A stretch of 64,000 bases of DNA from Psilocybe azurescens (taxonomy: Eukaryota; Basidiomycota; Agaricomycetes; Agaricales; Agrocybaceae). The translations under genes and the position numbers were made by a program. The DNA is taken from positions 496,001-560,000 of the forward strand of contig JAJIRX010000829.1 in the NCBI GenBank assembly GCA_023853785.1, read 5' to 3'. Within the stretch, counting starts at the first letter, position 1. The number at the start of each line of letters is the position of its first letter. Under the pieces are notes generated by a model. It ran no database searches and was not told the DNA's origin. It saw only the letters and a program-made list of their open reading frames with translations. Of the stretch, positions 1-12,300 are shown piece after piece.

Positions 1-276
1 TAGTAGTCGGTTGCGTCAGTAGGACACCTTAGCATAGAAAGTCCTGAGGCAATCTCACTATTTTTAAATGAACCTTGTACCGGGGAGGGCAATGATAGTA
101 GTAACTATAATACAACTACATACCTTGACCGTATCATATTTCACGACTTTCAAGGGAACAGGAACCAACGGCAGTGCTAGCTTGTGCTATATAGTACCAC
201 TCGCATGCTTGATAATCCATATAGCACATTGCGTCTGACACAATTCAAACCCGACTATAGCGACCCTCTTTACTAG

Positions 277-1174
277 ATGACCTCTTTGGATGAGCAGCCG
301 CCTATTAATCCTCGACCTCCCGATCCTGGCCGCAATCCACCATCTCATAAGGGAGGGGTATGCTCTGAGGACAACGCTCCCGTGTTCATGGCCTCGATAG
401 TAACGCTTGCCTCGGCTGGAAAAACTATAGCTTTGATGGAATCGATTTTCCATACCACCAGGATAATTGTCGGCGAGAACGAGAACGATGGAGTAGACTT
501 CCGCAGCTTAACACAGAGCCTGGAGGACCTCCAGACATTGATGCACAACGGGCTGTCGAGCATGCCGGTTGCTAGAGTCTCCAGTCTTCACGATTTACTG
601 GAGAATTATCGTGGGTACAAAGTTCTGCCATGCACATCGTGTTTTCAAAAATGGTCTGACTCTCATGAGCATCTAGCGTCATCTCGACTATCCAAAATCA
701 TATACATTCCGGGCCCATGGCTATGGAGCTCGTAGATGAATATGCAAGATATGTCGACGACTTCCGAAAAGAATTTAGAGTAAGTCCATGCGAATATCTT
801 TGATCGCCTTGTGAGCTCTAATTAATTTTGACCGATAGTTGCAAGTCTCCCTAATCGCTGATAATCACCGCGAACGAGGTACGTATGCACGCTCCCGCTT
901 ATGTGCTTTAATAATTATTATCAGTGCTCACACTTCATTTGCGGATGTTATTAGTAGACATGTTCCGTAACTGCAAAAATTTCATCATATCCGGTGGAAA
1001 TTTTGTTGCTACCGTGCCTGATACCCACCCTCAAACTTGCCCCAATGTGAGTCTACATTGGCCCTTTCGTCCTTGCTAAATACGATGTCTGATTTGCGCT
1101 ATCTGCAGGACAAGCTTGTCAAGCTTGCCTATGTACACATCGGCATTTTATTTGGTGCAGCAGGACACGTGTAA
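277..1174 (+). CDS. small lineage-restricted protein (paralogue 1), 5 exons
   Basis: Modelled as exons 277-614, 677-779, 839-878, 958-1046 and 1109-1174, all with GT-AG introns of about 60-80 nt; the frame closes exactly to 211 aa. I do not recognise a named domain. The N-terminus is proline-rich, the middle is helical (an ALMESI-like stretch, then SLHDLLENY), exon 4 carries MFRNCKNFIISGGNF and the C-terminus is a hydrophobic helix ending ILFGAAGHV. A paralogue at 22791-23702 has the same five exons in the same phases, so the model is well supported. The 'FxNCxNxxISGxxF' segment resembles short glycine-rich motifs I associate with small agaric proteins near NACHT-type genes; that link is inference from memory. 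The second ATG choice does not matter, as 277 is the first in frame. No signal peptide is seen. Confidence 0.7.
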
Positions 1175-1835
1175 CAACCTGAGTTATATGGCCTGAGGCC
1201 ATACAACTCTTCATGGAGCTTTGTACCACCAGTTCATTCAAACCACCGTAACAGTACTTTCAGACAGCTTCGTGGCACGTGATCCTGCGCGTGTGTTTCA
1301 CGTCGTGCTTCGTGTTGTTCTTATTCTTTGTCCATATCTTTCATCCTTCCATCCCTCATCCACACTCTTCAGTGCTTACTTGTAACCTTCACCCTCTTCT
1401 CCTCTTTCTTATTGTCTGTCCTTGTCCTCTTACATACCATACTTTGGACTCTTCTCTCCTTGTATCCTCCTCCCTCGTTTCCAGCATTATTCCCTTCTCA
1501 TCATCTTGTTACCTCTCGGACTCCAGCGCCCTTGAATAATACATGTTATCCTTTCTATTTATACTTGACTAGTCTGTACGCGATTTTGGTTCTCCGTTTA
1601 ATCAACGTGTTTCCCTCCACTCTGCTCGCCTGACTTCCTCCTGCAAACTGTCTGATTGTGCTTGTAGCAAGCCTTCCATCCTCTTTTGGAACAAATACAC
1701 AACACACCAGTATCTTGTATGTTGATGCACCATACATCTCTCATGTTAGGATGGCACCGATATGTGGGGTGTTCTAATCAGAGCAGTTTCAACAAATAAT
1801 GTCCCATTTCGACTGTTAGTTCACATCATGCAGTG
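1175..1835. other. intergenic, pyrimidine-rich
   Basis: No gene is supported. The plus strand from about 1300 to 1520 is strongly C/T-rich; its open frames are low-complexity Leu/Ser/Pro and show no intron or homology pattern. Confidence 0.5.
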
Positions 1836-1975
1836 ACAAAACTATAGCTTTGATGGAGTCGATTTCCCATACTACCAGGAGAGTTGTCGGCGAGAATGAG
1901 AATGATGGTCCCGGTCACTAGCGTCTCCAATCTTTATGACTTACTGGAGAATTACCACTGGTACGAAGTTCTCGG
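1836..1975 (+). pseudogene. truncated internal copy of the small protein at 277-1174
   Basis: Bases 1836-1903 repeat the part of exon 1 at about 420-487 (ALMESI to GENEND) with few changes. The copy then jumps over roughly 80 bases and resumes with the end of exon 1 (VSNLYDLLENYHW) and the start of intron 1. It has no start codon, and the joined parts hit a stop (cactag at the junction). The DLLENYHW end is closer to the paralogue at 22791 than to its neighbour, so it may derive from a third member. Confidence 0.75.
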
Positions 1976-2019
1976 GCATTTTGAATGCTGGTATTTCCAA
2001 GACAGGATATTTAGTAAAT

Positions 2020-2024
2020 AAAAA
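2020..2024 (-). terminator. RNA polymerase III terminator of tRNA-Arg
   Basis: A run of five T on the minus strand begins two bases past the discriminator base of the tRNA, the usual Pol III stop. Confidence 0.7.
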
Positions 2025-2025
2025 G

Positions 2026-2106
2026 AACCGACGGTGGGGATCGAACCCACAACCTTTGCCTAACTGAAATTAGGAAAGCAACGCACTACCATTGTGCTAC
2101 GACGGC
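2026..2106 (-). tRNA. tRNA-Arg (anticodon CCT) with a short intron
   Basis: Read on the minus strand: acceptor GCCGTCG pairs with CGTCGGT; D arm GCAC-AATGGTA-GTGC; anticodon stem TTGCT/GGCAA; variable loop AGGTT; T arm GTGGG-TTCGATC-CCCAC. Loop plus intron is 16 nt. The only reading that leaves a 7-nt anticodon loop has CCT at 34-36 and a 9-nt intron (ATTTCAGTT) after position 37, where eukaryotic tRNA introns sit. The D arm has the AATGGTA loop I recall for yeast tRNA-Arg(CCT). Position 5:68 is a T-T mismatch and 1:72 is G-T, which is unusual but tolerable. Confidence 0.85.
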
Positions 2107-2336
2107 TTCTACGGAATTTTCCAAACTAGCATAATCGATGTGACTAATGTGAAAGAGGCGGTGCGTGTTAATTAGCAATGGCCTGATTCAGTGATTTGGA
2201 CAAAAGTCGTTCGATGAGAGAAATACAAAGGAAAATGCAACAAACACGATCTTAATTCTCTTCCACGTCCATCCCCAGGCTCTATATCCCTCTGCATCTA
2301 CACGAACTCACCAGGAAGCTCATAAAACGCAATACA

Positions 2337-5300
2337 ATGTCGACAGACTTGGGGCTCGACCCCTCCGACCCTCTCAACCTCCTTCTCCATAACAGTTCCC
2401 AGAATGCAGACTCTTCGACCAGCAGCGAGTCCTCACAGATGGACAGTAGCCATTCAGAGGATTGGTCAAAATTCAGCGCACTCTGGGCTGAAGTCAGCGA
2501 ACAGTCGAACAACCCAATGAAGCCCTACGCCGATATCATGGACTTTGCGGACCTCAACTCGATGCCTATGAACATGGATTTCAACCCATCCATGTCCATT
2601 GAACCAAGCGCACTGCACTACGACTCCATGAAATTCGCGAACTCTGGCATGAACTTCTCGTACGATGATCAGTATGGGCTGTCCAGTGAATTGCTCGCTT
2701 CGCAGTTTCCTTTCACTTTCCAGTTCAATGGCGAGGACATGTCGAGCTCTTCGTCTTCGGCTTCTCCGCAATCGTCGACCAAGGAACGGAGGTTGAGTAT
2801 AACCTCTTCCTCTTCTTCGTCTGGCGCATCGCTTTCACCGGTACCAGAATCGATACCCAGTCCGCCGACTTATAACGATATGGTTCAAGAACCCACACAA
2901 TATCCGGAAGCTGCTGCAACTTCATTTAGTGACCCTGTTGCGGAGCTTGCCCAACGAGTCCGTCAGTCTGCTGGTGTCATGCTTGCGGTTCCCATGAATG
3001 CTCAATTCCAAGGCCAGGGAGTACAACTATCGGGTATGCTACCTATAGCCTATTTTATATCATTTACTAATCGCCGAACTCAGCAGCAAATGCCTCGCAA
3101 TCAAAACTCCCTATCCCTAGACTTCCCCGACACAACTCCACGACCGCTAAGCCCACTGCATCGACCTCATCTTCGGCCGCATCGACTCCTCCCCCATCCA
3201 CACCTCCACCCGCCAATGCGTTCAAACTGAGTCTCAACACGGCAACAATGGCCCTCGCCCTTCCAGAGGCAGCATCCACACCCGTTGTAACCACCCCTGC
3301 CGGCTCATTGCCGCGCCCAAAGACGAGCCACACCACGATCGAGCGGCGCTACCGCACGAACCTGAACGCGCGCATCCAGAGCCTGCGCATGGCCGTCCCC
3401 GCGCTGCGCGTGCTCGAGGACCGCGAGGGCGGCAACGGCAAGAAGATCAAGAAGAACGTCAAGGGGAGCGTGCCGATCAAAGGCACGACGAGCGGTATCA
3501 TCGACAGCGAGGACGGGTCGGTGGTGGATGTCATCGACGAGAGGGGCTTTGTGGACGGCGTCAAGGTTGCGAGGAAGTGCAGCAAGGCGAATGTCCTGGG
3601 CAAGGCGGTGGAGTATATTAGGGTGCTGAAGAAGCGCGAGCAGAGGTTGAAGGCGGAGCAGGCGGGGTTGAAGATGTTGGTTGCGGGCCTTGTTGGTGGT
3701 CCTGCGCTTGTTCGGGAGTGGGAGAGGGAATGGAGGGCCAAGTTTGGTGGGGAGGAGAAGGACGAGGTCGAAGGAGAAGACGATGCCGACGACGACGATG
3801 ACAGTGAAGATGAGGACGGCGAGGACGGCGATGAGGAAGGCGGCAGGAAGAGGAAGCGCCCGAAAGCCTCCTCCGCGACTGCTGTCAAGAAACCGGTCGA
3901 GAAGAAGAAGCCCGCCCCGCCGCTGGTGCATGTCGGCACTGAACAGGACGGGAACCCGGCGCCTGAGAAGCGGAAGAGGGGTAGGCCGAGAAAGGTGTTG
4001 CCGCCGCCCGTCACCCTCGCCCCAACTCTCTCGTCACAAGAGTCGTCGTCGTCCATGCAGGACGAGGTCATGCACCCTCCTTTGCCCGTGGTGCCACAGC
4101 AGAGTTGGGTGCCGCAGCAACCCCAGCCACAGCAGTTCCTCCTCGCCGTGTTTGCGCTGTTCTCGTTCTTCAACTCTCCTCTGACATCGTCGCCGTCGGC
4201 TTCATCGTCTGCTGGGCATCACCACACAGGGACGGTGCTGTCCTCGCATCCTCCGCTGGCCTATGCACCCGAGATCCTCTCGCTGTTCCCCGAGCCCAAG
4301 GCGTCTGTAGTAGCTCCGTGGGCGTGGAAGGAGTATGTCCAGATTGTACACTTGATTGTGTCGCTTTTGGTGCTGGCGAGCTTTGTGGGCAGCTGGCTTG
4401 GTGCAGGCAAGGCCGTTGCGCGTGGCAGGCGCATGTCACTCCGCGTGGCCAAAGGGGCGAAAGCCGGCCCTGTTGGCTGGTTTAATATTGGCGAAGCGTC
4501 TGTCCTGGAAGGTACTGCGCTCTTCATATATATATATTATGATAATATTTTATTGACGATTTTTTGCGATAGGACGTGCGGCTTCGTTGACTTTCTACGA
4601 GAGGCTGCAGATCTACCGCTCGATTTCTGCGTGGACGAATGCTACTACGTCGCAGCTGGTGACCATCGCTATGACTGTCCAGCATACACCCGGCGTGCTG
4701 GGCGGCGTTGCGCGCATGAAGGCCCGCGCGATCTGGGCTGTGGCGAAAGCACAAGCCCAGAATAGGCTGCCTATTCGCAAATACGAGTCTTTGGTCTTCA
4801 GGGAACTTGATCTGGACGGTGCCTCTGCGCTCCTTTCCACTGCGACGGCCGGCGATAAATCGGATGGCGAGCGAGCCTTTGAGCCTGTTGAGGTTGTCGC
4901 GTGTTTGGTGATCAAGGATCGGATTAAGAAACACCTTGGGAGGTTGTTTGTGAATGTCGTCTCGGCGGAGGATGTGGTTCTAGAGGATGAGAGCAAGGAA
5001 AAGGAGAAGGAAAAGGAGGAGAGGGAGTGGCGCAGGACGATTGATGCGGCGCGCGAGCTTGGTGGGCGGGTGAGCGTGCTCGGCACGATGTTCGAGCGCG
5101 TGTGGAAGGCGTCGCCGAGTGCGCTGGAGGACGCGGAGCTCGAGCTCGCTGAGGGCGAGGGTGGTGAGGATGAGATCAGCGAGATCAGGGCGCTCCTTGT
5201 CGCGGTCATTCTGTATAGGCGGTTGTTTGATTATGGATGTGCGTCGCCTAGCTCGTCGACGTCGACGCTGTTGATGAGCCCGCCGCCGAGTCCGACGTCG

Positions 5301-5501
5301 AAAACGGCGCTGAAGCGCGCGAGGATGATGCTGGCGCTGAGGACTGCGCTTGGGAGCAGGGTGTTTGAGGATACGGAAGCTGAGAAACAGGGCGAGGGAG
5401 AGGAGGGAGAGTTGAGTGTGGGATTGGAGGATGCGAAGGACCGTGTGGTTGATTTGATTGTGGAGTTGGAGAGGAAGGAGAGGCGGTCGACTACGCCTTG
5501 A
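2337..5501 (+). CDS. sre1: sterol regulatory element-binding protein (membrane-bound bHLH transcription factor)
   Basis: Exons 2337-3033, 3084-4511 and 4573-5501 give an unbroken 1017-aa protein. SREBPs sit in the ER membrane and, when sterol or oxygen is low, are cut to release an N-terminal bHLH factor that activates sterol-synthesis genes. Seen here: a Ser-rich acidic N-terminus; a basic region SHTTIERRYRTNLN (about residue 314) with the Tyr after ERR that marks SREBPs; helix 2 KANVLGKAVEYIRVLKKRE (about 398-416); a long acidic tract (about 463-486); an AT-hook-like RGRPRK (about 529); and two hydrophobic spans, about 583-600 and 650-671. The rest matches the long C-terminal regulatory region of fungal SREBPs. 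The loop between the two helices is about 50 residues, far longer than in animal SREBPs. The start is the first ATG after a C/T-rich leader. Confidence 0.93.
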
Positions 5502-5848
5502 ATGAATCAATGAACCTTTTGTTTGTCAAGTTTCGTTTTCTTTTTTGCTATATACCTAGGATCAGCGGAGAGTCCTCAGTCCAGTCCTCCGAACCGTTTA
5601 TAATTATATTTACTTACATACATACATAGCATCGAAACCTTCTTTCTATACTTATGCCCGCTTTGTTGTAATTTGTTCTTTTCTTACCTGTTCTCTTCGG
5701 GTGCCCACAGACCTTTTGAATATAACAAGATCCTTCGTACCCACAATAAAATATAGAATCAGGTTCACGGACTGGATGACATTGACCCAGACATTCGGGC
5801 CGTCATGAGGATGATCAGCAGCGTATTTTGTTCGAACCACACCCTCCC
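5502..5848. other. intergenic between sre1 and aminopeptidase P
   Basis: Holds the 3' end of sre1 (AT-rich around 5520-5620) and the leader of the next gene. No separate gene or clear promoter motif is seen. Confidence 0.5.
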
Positions 5849-8800
5849 ATGTGGTGGCAGGCCCAAGTTTGGTCTCGGATTCCTCAAAAGGGGGCCCTTT
5901 TGCGATTACGATTGCGTCTTCCAGTTCCCAGTGCGATTTGCTCTTCGGCTCCTTTGAACACACTACTACGAACACGAACATTATCCACGGCTACGACTAC
6001 GATGGGTGCAGCGGGCCAGCATACGGTTAACACGTCCGACAGGCTTGCGAAGTTGAGAGCGTTGATGCAAAAGAAGGAGGTCGATGTACAGACATTCGTC
6101 GTTCCGAGCGAAGATCAGCGTGTGTATTTCTTTTTCATTTTTGCGTTTGATTTTTTTAGTTGGGTGTGAGTTGATTGATGACCGGTTTGGGTAGATTCGA
6201 GCGAGTATCTTGCGCATTGCGATGAGCGGCGGGCGTTCATCTCAGGGTTCAACGGTTCCGCAGGTCCGTTCCGCCTCTTTCTGGATAGGATCCAGCTCAA
6301 CTCAATGCGATGTGGTTGTAATTTTGCCAATAGGATGCGCAATCGTCACTCTGGATAAAGCGTATTTGTTCACCGATGGACGATACTTTCTGCAGGCGGG
6401 GAAACAACTTGATCAGTTAGTCGCAATACCCTCGCTCGTTATCATGACCAGAACTCTGATTGGTATGGCGTATGTTATGTAGGAATTGGACGTTGATGAA
6501 ACAAGGTCTTCCTGGTGGGTTTGTCTGTCGCTTTCGCTCGCTGGTATGTGCGTTGACGGTTGACGGTTAGATGTACCGACATGGCAGGAATTCTTGCATA
6601 AGGTACGTTTTGTGATTGGGAGACAGTTTTTGGGTGGATGCTGAGGCTTTGGGAGTAGAATTTGGATCGAAAGACGAAGATCGGGATTGATTCTACTCTT
6701 ATCTCTGCTTGTAAGTGCGCTTTGGCGATTTATGGTTTTACAATTTAACACATAGTTATTGCACAGTCGACGCGGAGAGTCTGAGTAAGCAGCTGGCTCC
6801 TAAGGAGTCTTCGCTTGTCTCGCTTCCCTATAACCTCGTGGATGCTATTTGGGAGGATAGACCTGCTAGGCCGACGAACAAGGTTTTCCACCTTGATGAA
6901 AAGTATTCGGGTATGGATCGTTTGTTATCAGGCTCGGAACACGTTAGTTCATCAGATGAAATAGGTCAATCCCATCTGGATAAGGTGGCGAAGATTAGGG
7001 AAGAGTTGGTGAAGAAGAAGGCTAAAGCTATTGTTGTCACGATGCTTGATGAAGTCGCCTGGTTGTTCAATCTTAGAGGCTCGGATATTGATTTTAACCC
7101 TGGTATGTTACTTGCTAACTACTGTTCGGTTTTGGTGGCTGATTATTTAATCTGATCCAGTGTTCTTTTCGTATGCTGTTGTAACGACAGATAAGGTTAC
7201 CCTTTTCATCGAGGGCAAGCAGCTGGACGATACCGCCAGGGGGTATTTGGAACACCATGTGGAAATCAAACCTTATGATTCATTCTTCGACCATCTTAAA
7301 GGACTAGCTGGTACTCTTGACCTCAAGGACGACACGGTTCGCGTCTCACTGTCCTGTCTCCTACTGAATTAAAATGCTAATTCCATGTGATAGAAAATCC
7401 TTTTGGGAGACAAGGCCAGTCTGGCGGTAGCTGAAGCGCTGGGTCAAGGAACGTACACGATTGTGCGATCACCTGTCACGGATCTGAAGGCTATCAAGAA
7501 CGCAACTGAACTGGAAGGGTTCAGACAATCCCATATTCGCGATGGTACCGCGCTCGCTCGCTATTTCGCGTGGCTTGAGGAACAATTAAATAATGGAGCA
7601 GAGGTCAGCGAAAGCCAGGGGTCTGATCAGCTTGAGAAATACAGATCGTGCGTTCAGTTGTTTTGTTCGCTTCCGTGTCTAGAGTGGCTTCATGTGTTCT
7701 TTTATAAATAGAGAATTGGATTTGTTCAAGGGATTGTCGTTTACGACTATTTCTTCTACTGGCCCTAACGGAGGTAGATTTGTTGTCTTCATCTGTGTTT
7801 CGAAGTGCTTATCTCTGCCAGCCATCATTCATTACTCTCCTGATCCTAACGATTGCGATATAATCAAGAAAGAACAAGTGAGCGTCTTCGTAGATGGCGC
7901 GCGCACTGGCTGACATTTGCTTCAGATCTACCTTTGTGACTCTGGAGGTATGAAGCATAATTGAATCTGTAAGCCTTGGCTAAAACGGCGGACCAGGACA
8001 ATACTTGGACGGAACCACGGACGTTACACGAACTTGGGTTCGGGATCATCCCCTTAACAATAGGTTAACGTACTCACTGTCGCCATGTAGCATTTTGGCA
8101 CTCCCACGGACGAAGAAAAACGCGCATTTACTCGTGTTTTGCAAGGACATATTGCTATCGACACTGCTATATTCCCTGTTGGGACCACTGGTTATATTAT
8201 GTTAGTTCTTTATGATTTTTTCGCTCTTTTATGGCTGAAGATTTGGTTGAAGTGATGCGTTTGCTCGTCGAGCACTGTGGCAAGACGGACTTGGTGAATA
8301 AGGTGTTCCTTTGGCCTTTTTCTATATCACTGAACTCCCTCTTAGATTTTAGGTTAGAATAATCGTTATCTGACGAGATTATGAGGCTCAAAGTTTATGT
8401 AAGGCACGGAACAGGTCATGGTGTGGGACACTTCCTGAATGTCCATGAAGGCCCTCATGGGATTGGCACACGGATAAGTAAGTGCTTTCGCCACAGCGTG
8501 TTGTTTCTTCTCTCATCAGACTGTCGCAGCCCATAACAGCGCGCCTCTGAAGCCTGGCATGACCGTCTCCAATGAGCCAGGCTATTATGCTGACGGGCGC
8601 TTTGGCATTCGGATCGAGAACGTCGTATTGGTCCGAGAAGCCAAAACCCCCAACAACTTTGGAGACAAAGGATATCTTGGATTCGAGAACGTCACAATGT
8701 CAGTACTCACTGTTTTACTGCGGATTTCTTCGCCCGCTGATTGTTCCAATTTTAGGTGTCCTATTCAAGTCAAGCTTATTAATACTGATCTGCTCAGTCC

Positions 8801-8921
8801 GCAGGAAAAGTTGTGGGTGAATAATTATCATAAAGAGGTATTTTCCAAAGTTTCGCCGTTGCTACAAAACGACCCGAGAGCACTGGAGTGGTTGACACGA
8901 GAATGCAAGAATGCCATCTAG
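5849..8921 (+). CDS. Xaa-Pro aminopeptidase P (M24B metallopeptidase), 18 exons
   Basis: Removes an N-terminal residue that precedes proline; binuclear metal enzyme. Exons from the second ATG: 6002-6119, 6195-6263, 6334-6415, 6483-6514, 6571-6602, 6659-6710, 6767-7102, 7161-7336, 7394-7647, 7712-7773, 7822-7877, 7926-7947, 7997-8037, 8091-8200, 8253-8293, 8394-8477, 8530-8698, 8756-8921. They sum to 633 aa with no break, close to human cytosolic APP1. All five metal ligands are in place: Asp of DSGGQY, Asp of TTDVT, His of GTGHGVG, Glu of NEPGYY and Glu of IRIENV. An upstream in-frame ATG at 5849 adds 51 residues rich in Arg, Leu and Ser with almost no acids, which looks like a mitochondrial presequence, so two isoforms are possible. 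The exon at 8394 has the least certain acceptor. Exons of 32, 32 and 22 nt are notable. Confidence 0.93.
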
Positions 8922-9364
8922 GAAGCTGACACGGCTGTCATGTATTTTCTACCATTTCTACCTTATTCTTGAATATGAATCTTCCTTGAGTCATGATTTC
9001 ATTTTTGAAGAGATAAGTATGTAAACCAAACAAGCGTGGGTGATATGAATGATGAGGTTGATAGGGCTTAAAACAAACCCTTAGCTGAACGTAATAATTA
9101 ACCCTGAATCAGTAAACAGAATGTTGGTTGGTCTAAGTACGACTAGAGCAAGACGGCTTCCCGGCCACGCAAGCCCTATTCTTCCTTTAGACCTTCACAC
9201 TTCACATCCACGACCCAGCTGCACGGTTTTCCTCGAGGACGCATCACACACCGTCTGACTTTTGCTTTTCGACCTTTCTTTTCCAAAACTCCAACGTTCA
9301 ACGTTCGACCTTCGTTTTTTACCAAATTATATCAACCCAATATCAACCGCGTTTACTGCTTGCC
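8922..9364. other. intergenic upstream of helicase A
   Basis: The 3' flank of aminopeptidase P and a C/T-rich leader (9180-9350) before the helicase start. No gene is seen. Confidence 0.5.
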
Positions 9365-12300
9365 ATGTCTATCAACCCAACCTATTGTGCCCCATTTTTG
9401 ACGACGGGCTGTTCTTTTGGAGGGAACTGCTCATTGCGACATGACATCTTCAAGTGTTCTTGCGGAAAAGTCATGCTTTTGGTCAACCGAAAAGCGCACA
9501 CCAAAGGAAAGGCCCATCGCCAGGCCCTCCAAAACTCGCGAGCACCAGCCCTTCCTCCTCCGATCTCAACCCAACACAATAATCAGCCGGGCCCATCGAG
9601 GAGTGAGACTGCGCACTATGTTAACAATGTGAGGCAAATTCAAATAACGGATGATCTTCACTACTAATTCCGATCTAATACCCAGAGGGAAGAGCCGTCA
9701 ACCCCTGTCCAAGAGCAGTTGGTGTGCGAGCATTGCCGCAGAAAAGTGGACAATGCTGAGTACGATGCACACGTCGAAGCTCACATCCGGCGGCAACGGC
9801 TGGATGAGGCGCAGGCGGAATTGGAGGAAGCGAAGAACGACAAACAGGGAGTCGTTGTGACCGGGAGGAATGGTATCGATTTTGGGATCTTGGCGGGCGA
9901 CTGCACGGTGGAGACGACGGTTGTGATCACCAGCACCGTCTCTGCGGTTTCTCTCAATCGATGCAGGATCGAGTCGTCTACTCGTAAAGATGGGCATGGG
10001 GCCAAGTGAGTCTAACACCTCTGACACCCTAAAAAAGTTGTGCCAATCACAGCACTTCTTTAGGTTTTCCGCTCATGTGAGAGGAGCAAGAGGCCGGGTG
10101 ATTCAAAAGGAGCTACTAGGCAGGTCTCCATCGTATTCCACCCATCATATGCCGGTAAATACGAAGATACTCTCACTCTCGTTTTCTTCGACCTGGACAA
10201 GCGCTCTACATTCGTCATTACAAGAAGTGTCGAGGCTACCGTTGGAGACCCAGCGGACCATGAGCAACTCAAAGCCAAAGCGCCGTACAAACGTCGAAGG
10301 GTCTTCAGAATCAATCCTATTGGCACGGTAGTCCCGAGCATGAGACCACCCACCTGGTCGAAGACACCTTGGGTAGACAGACTTCTGCAGTTCTATCCTC
10401 CTGAGCGTCTCATCAATATGGCGTTCGGCCCGCCGCCAGTATTGAAGCAGGCGTTATCGAACGTCAAGCGGTACATGCCCTCCGTCTTCAACGAGAATAC
10501 ATATGCGTGGTTTTTCCAGACTTTGCTCTATCTCGAAGAGCATCAAGTCAAGTGGGTACCTAAAAATATAAAGTGACATCTTTGTTGATGATTCTTTCAG
10601 ACTGGATTTGGATGCATACTCGTTGAGTGATGTCGAATTGCAAGCGAACTATCCGCGTTACAAGTGCATTGCTTTTCGCCTTTTTCTTCTTGTTAACTCA
10701 TAGGATTTCGAATAGATTATTAGTCGAAGGACTGGCCGAGAATCGTCCCTCGGTCCTCGTCGGAGATTTTATTCATGTCAGTCATCATGAACCATCCGAA
10801 GAAGTCAACCCGAACCGCACCTGGTTCGAAGGCCGAGTCCACAAAGTACACGAAAATCACGTCACTCTTCTCTTCGGAGACAACTTCAGCACATACAAGG
10901 GCACCAAATTCGATGTTCGCTTCGTCCTTAATCGATTGCCCTTCCGCCGAATGCACCAGGCTCTTGTGAATAAATTCAACCCTAAAAGGCTCTTATTCCC
11001 AGAACCAGCGCATATTCGAGGCGTTACACGTGTGTCTTCCACTCAAATCGAAGATATCTCTCCGGCGTATCGGCCCATCAAAGAAGACGAAGAACAGATG
11101 GAGACGGTGGCGGCTATCTTGAACCAAGCTCCAGGCAGCGTTCCGTTTGTGGTGTTTGGCCCGTATGTACAGAATAAACTTCTCTAATCAAGCACTACTA
11201 ACAAGTGTCTCTAGACCTGGAACAGGAAAGACCATCACCATTGTCGAAGCAATGAACCAAATTCTTGACCGCGACCCTAACGCTCGCATATTGGCCTGTG
11301 CACCCAACAACTCGGCAGCCGATCTCATCGCCATAAAGCTTATGCACCGCGGAACATCAGAAGTATATCGCCTGAACGCACTCAGTCGTAAACACGACGA
11401 CATGGATAGGTCACTCCGGCCCTTCTCGTCTATAAACGACAACATGGTGTTCTCCATGCCGCAGAAGGACTCGCTGTCCAAATTCAGAGTCGTTGTGTCG
11501 ACATGCTTGTCGGCTGGAGTCCCTGCATCCTTAGGGCTGAAGAGAGGACATTTCAGCCATATTTTCATCGATGAAGCTGGGCAGGGCAAAGAGCCTGAAC
11601 TGATGATACCCATCAAGAGCATTTCGGATGATAAAACGAACGTGGTTCTTGCTGGTGACAACCAGCAGATGGGACCGATTATCAACTCGAGTCTTGCGTC
11701 GAACTTGGGATTGAAGCTGAGTTATCTTGCGCGCATCATGCAACGCGAGATATACGACCTGGCGAGATACAAAGGCATCACGTACGCACATCTTCTAAAT
11801 CATATCGTAGACATTATACTTACCCATTTATGTGTCCTTCCAGCATTGTCAAGCTCATCAAGAACTTCCGCTCGCACCCTGATATCCTTCAGTTCTCCAA
11901 CGAGCAATTCTACAACTCGGAACTGCAGACGTGCGGCAATCATGCCTTGACACACTCATTGGTCAACTATGAAGAATTGCCCAAGAAAAAGTTCCCACTG
12001 CTATTCCACTCGATCATCGGCAAAGACGAGCGTGAGTCGAGCTCGCCGTCTTTCTTCAATATCAACGAGGCGACACAGGTCAAGAAATATTGCATTTCTT
12101 TGATTACTAATAGGAAGAATATGATAAGTGCGTTCGAACTTGTTATTCGAAAGTTAATTTTTTCATTGGTTTTGATGTACAGAGGCCGAACATATTGGTG
12201 TGATCACTCCATATCACGCGCAAAGGTGCAAGATCCTGGATCTTCTTCATAAAGATGCCCGACTCCGCGATATCAAAGTAGGAAGTGTGGAAGAGTTCCA

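Noticed and set aside
1279..1633. Open plus-strand frames of 86-101 residues
   Set aside because: Low-complexity Leu/Ser/Pro from a pyrimidine-rich tract; two overlapping frames are equally open, so neither is convincing.
3305..5510. Several long minus-strand open frames opposite sre1
   Set aside because: They lie antisense to a clearly conserved gene in GC-rich codons and their translations are Leu/Arg/Ser-rich without domain signals.
10075..10090. A 14-nt GT-AG intron that would restore frame in helicase A
   Set aside because: Far shorter than any spliceosomal intron in this window. Alignment with copy B also favours one missing base rather than a deletion of five codons.
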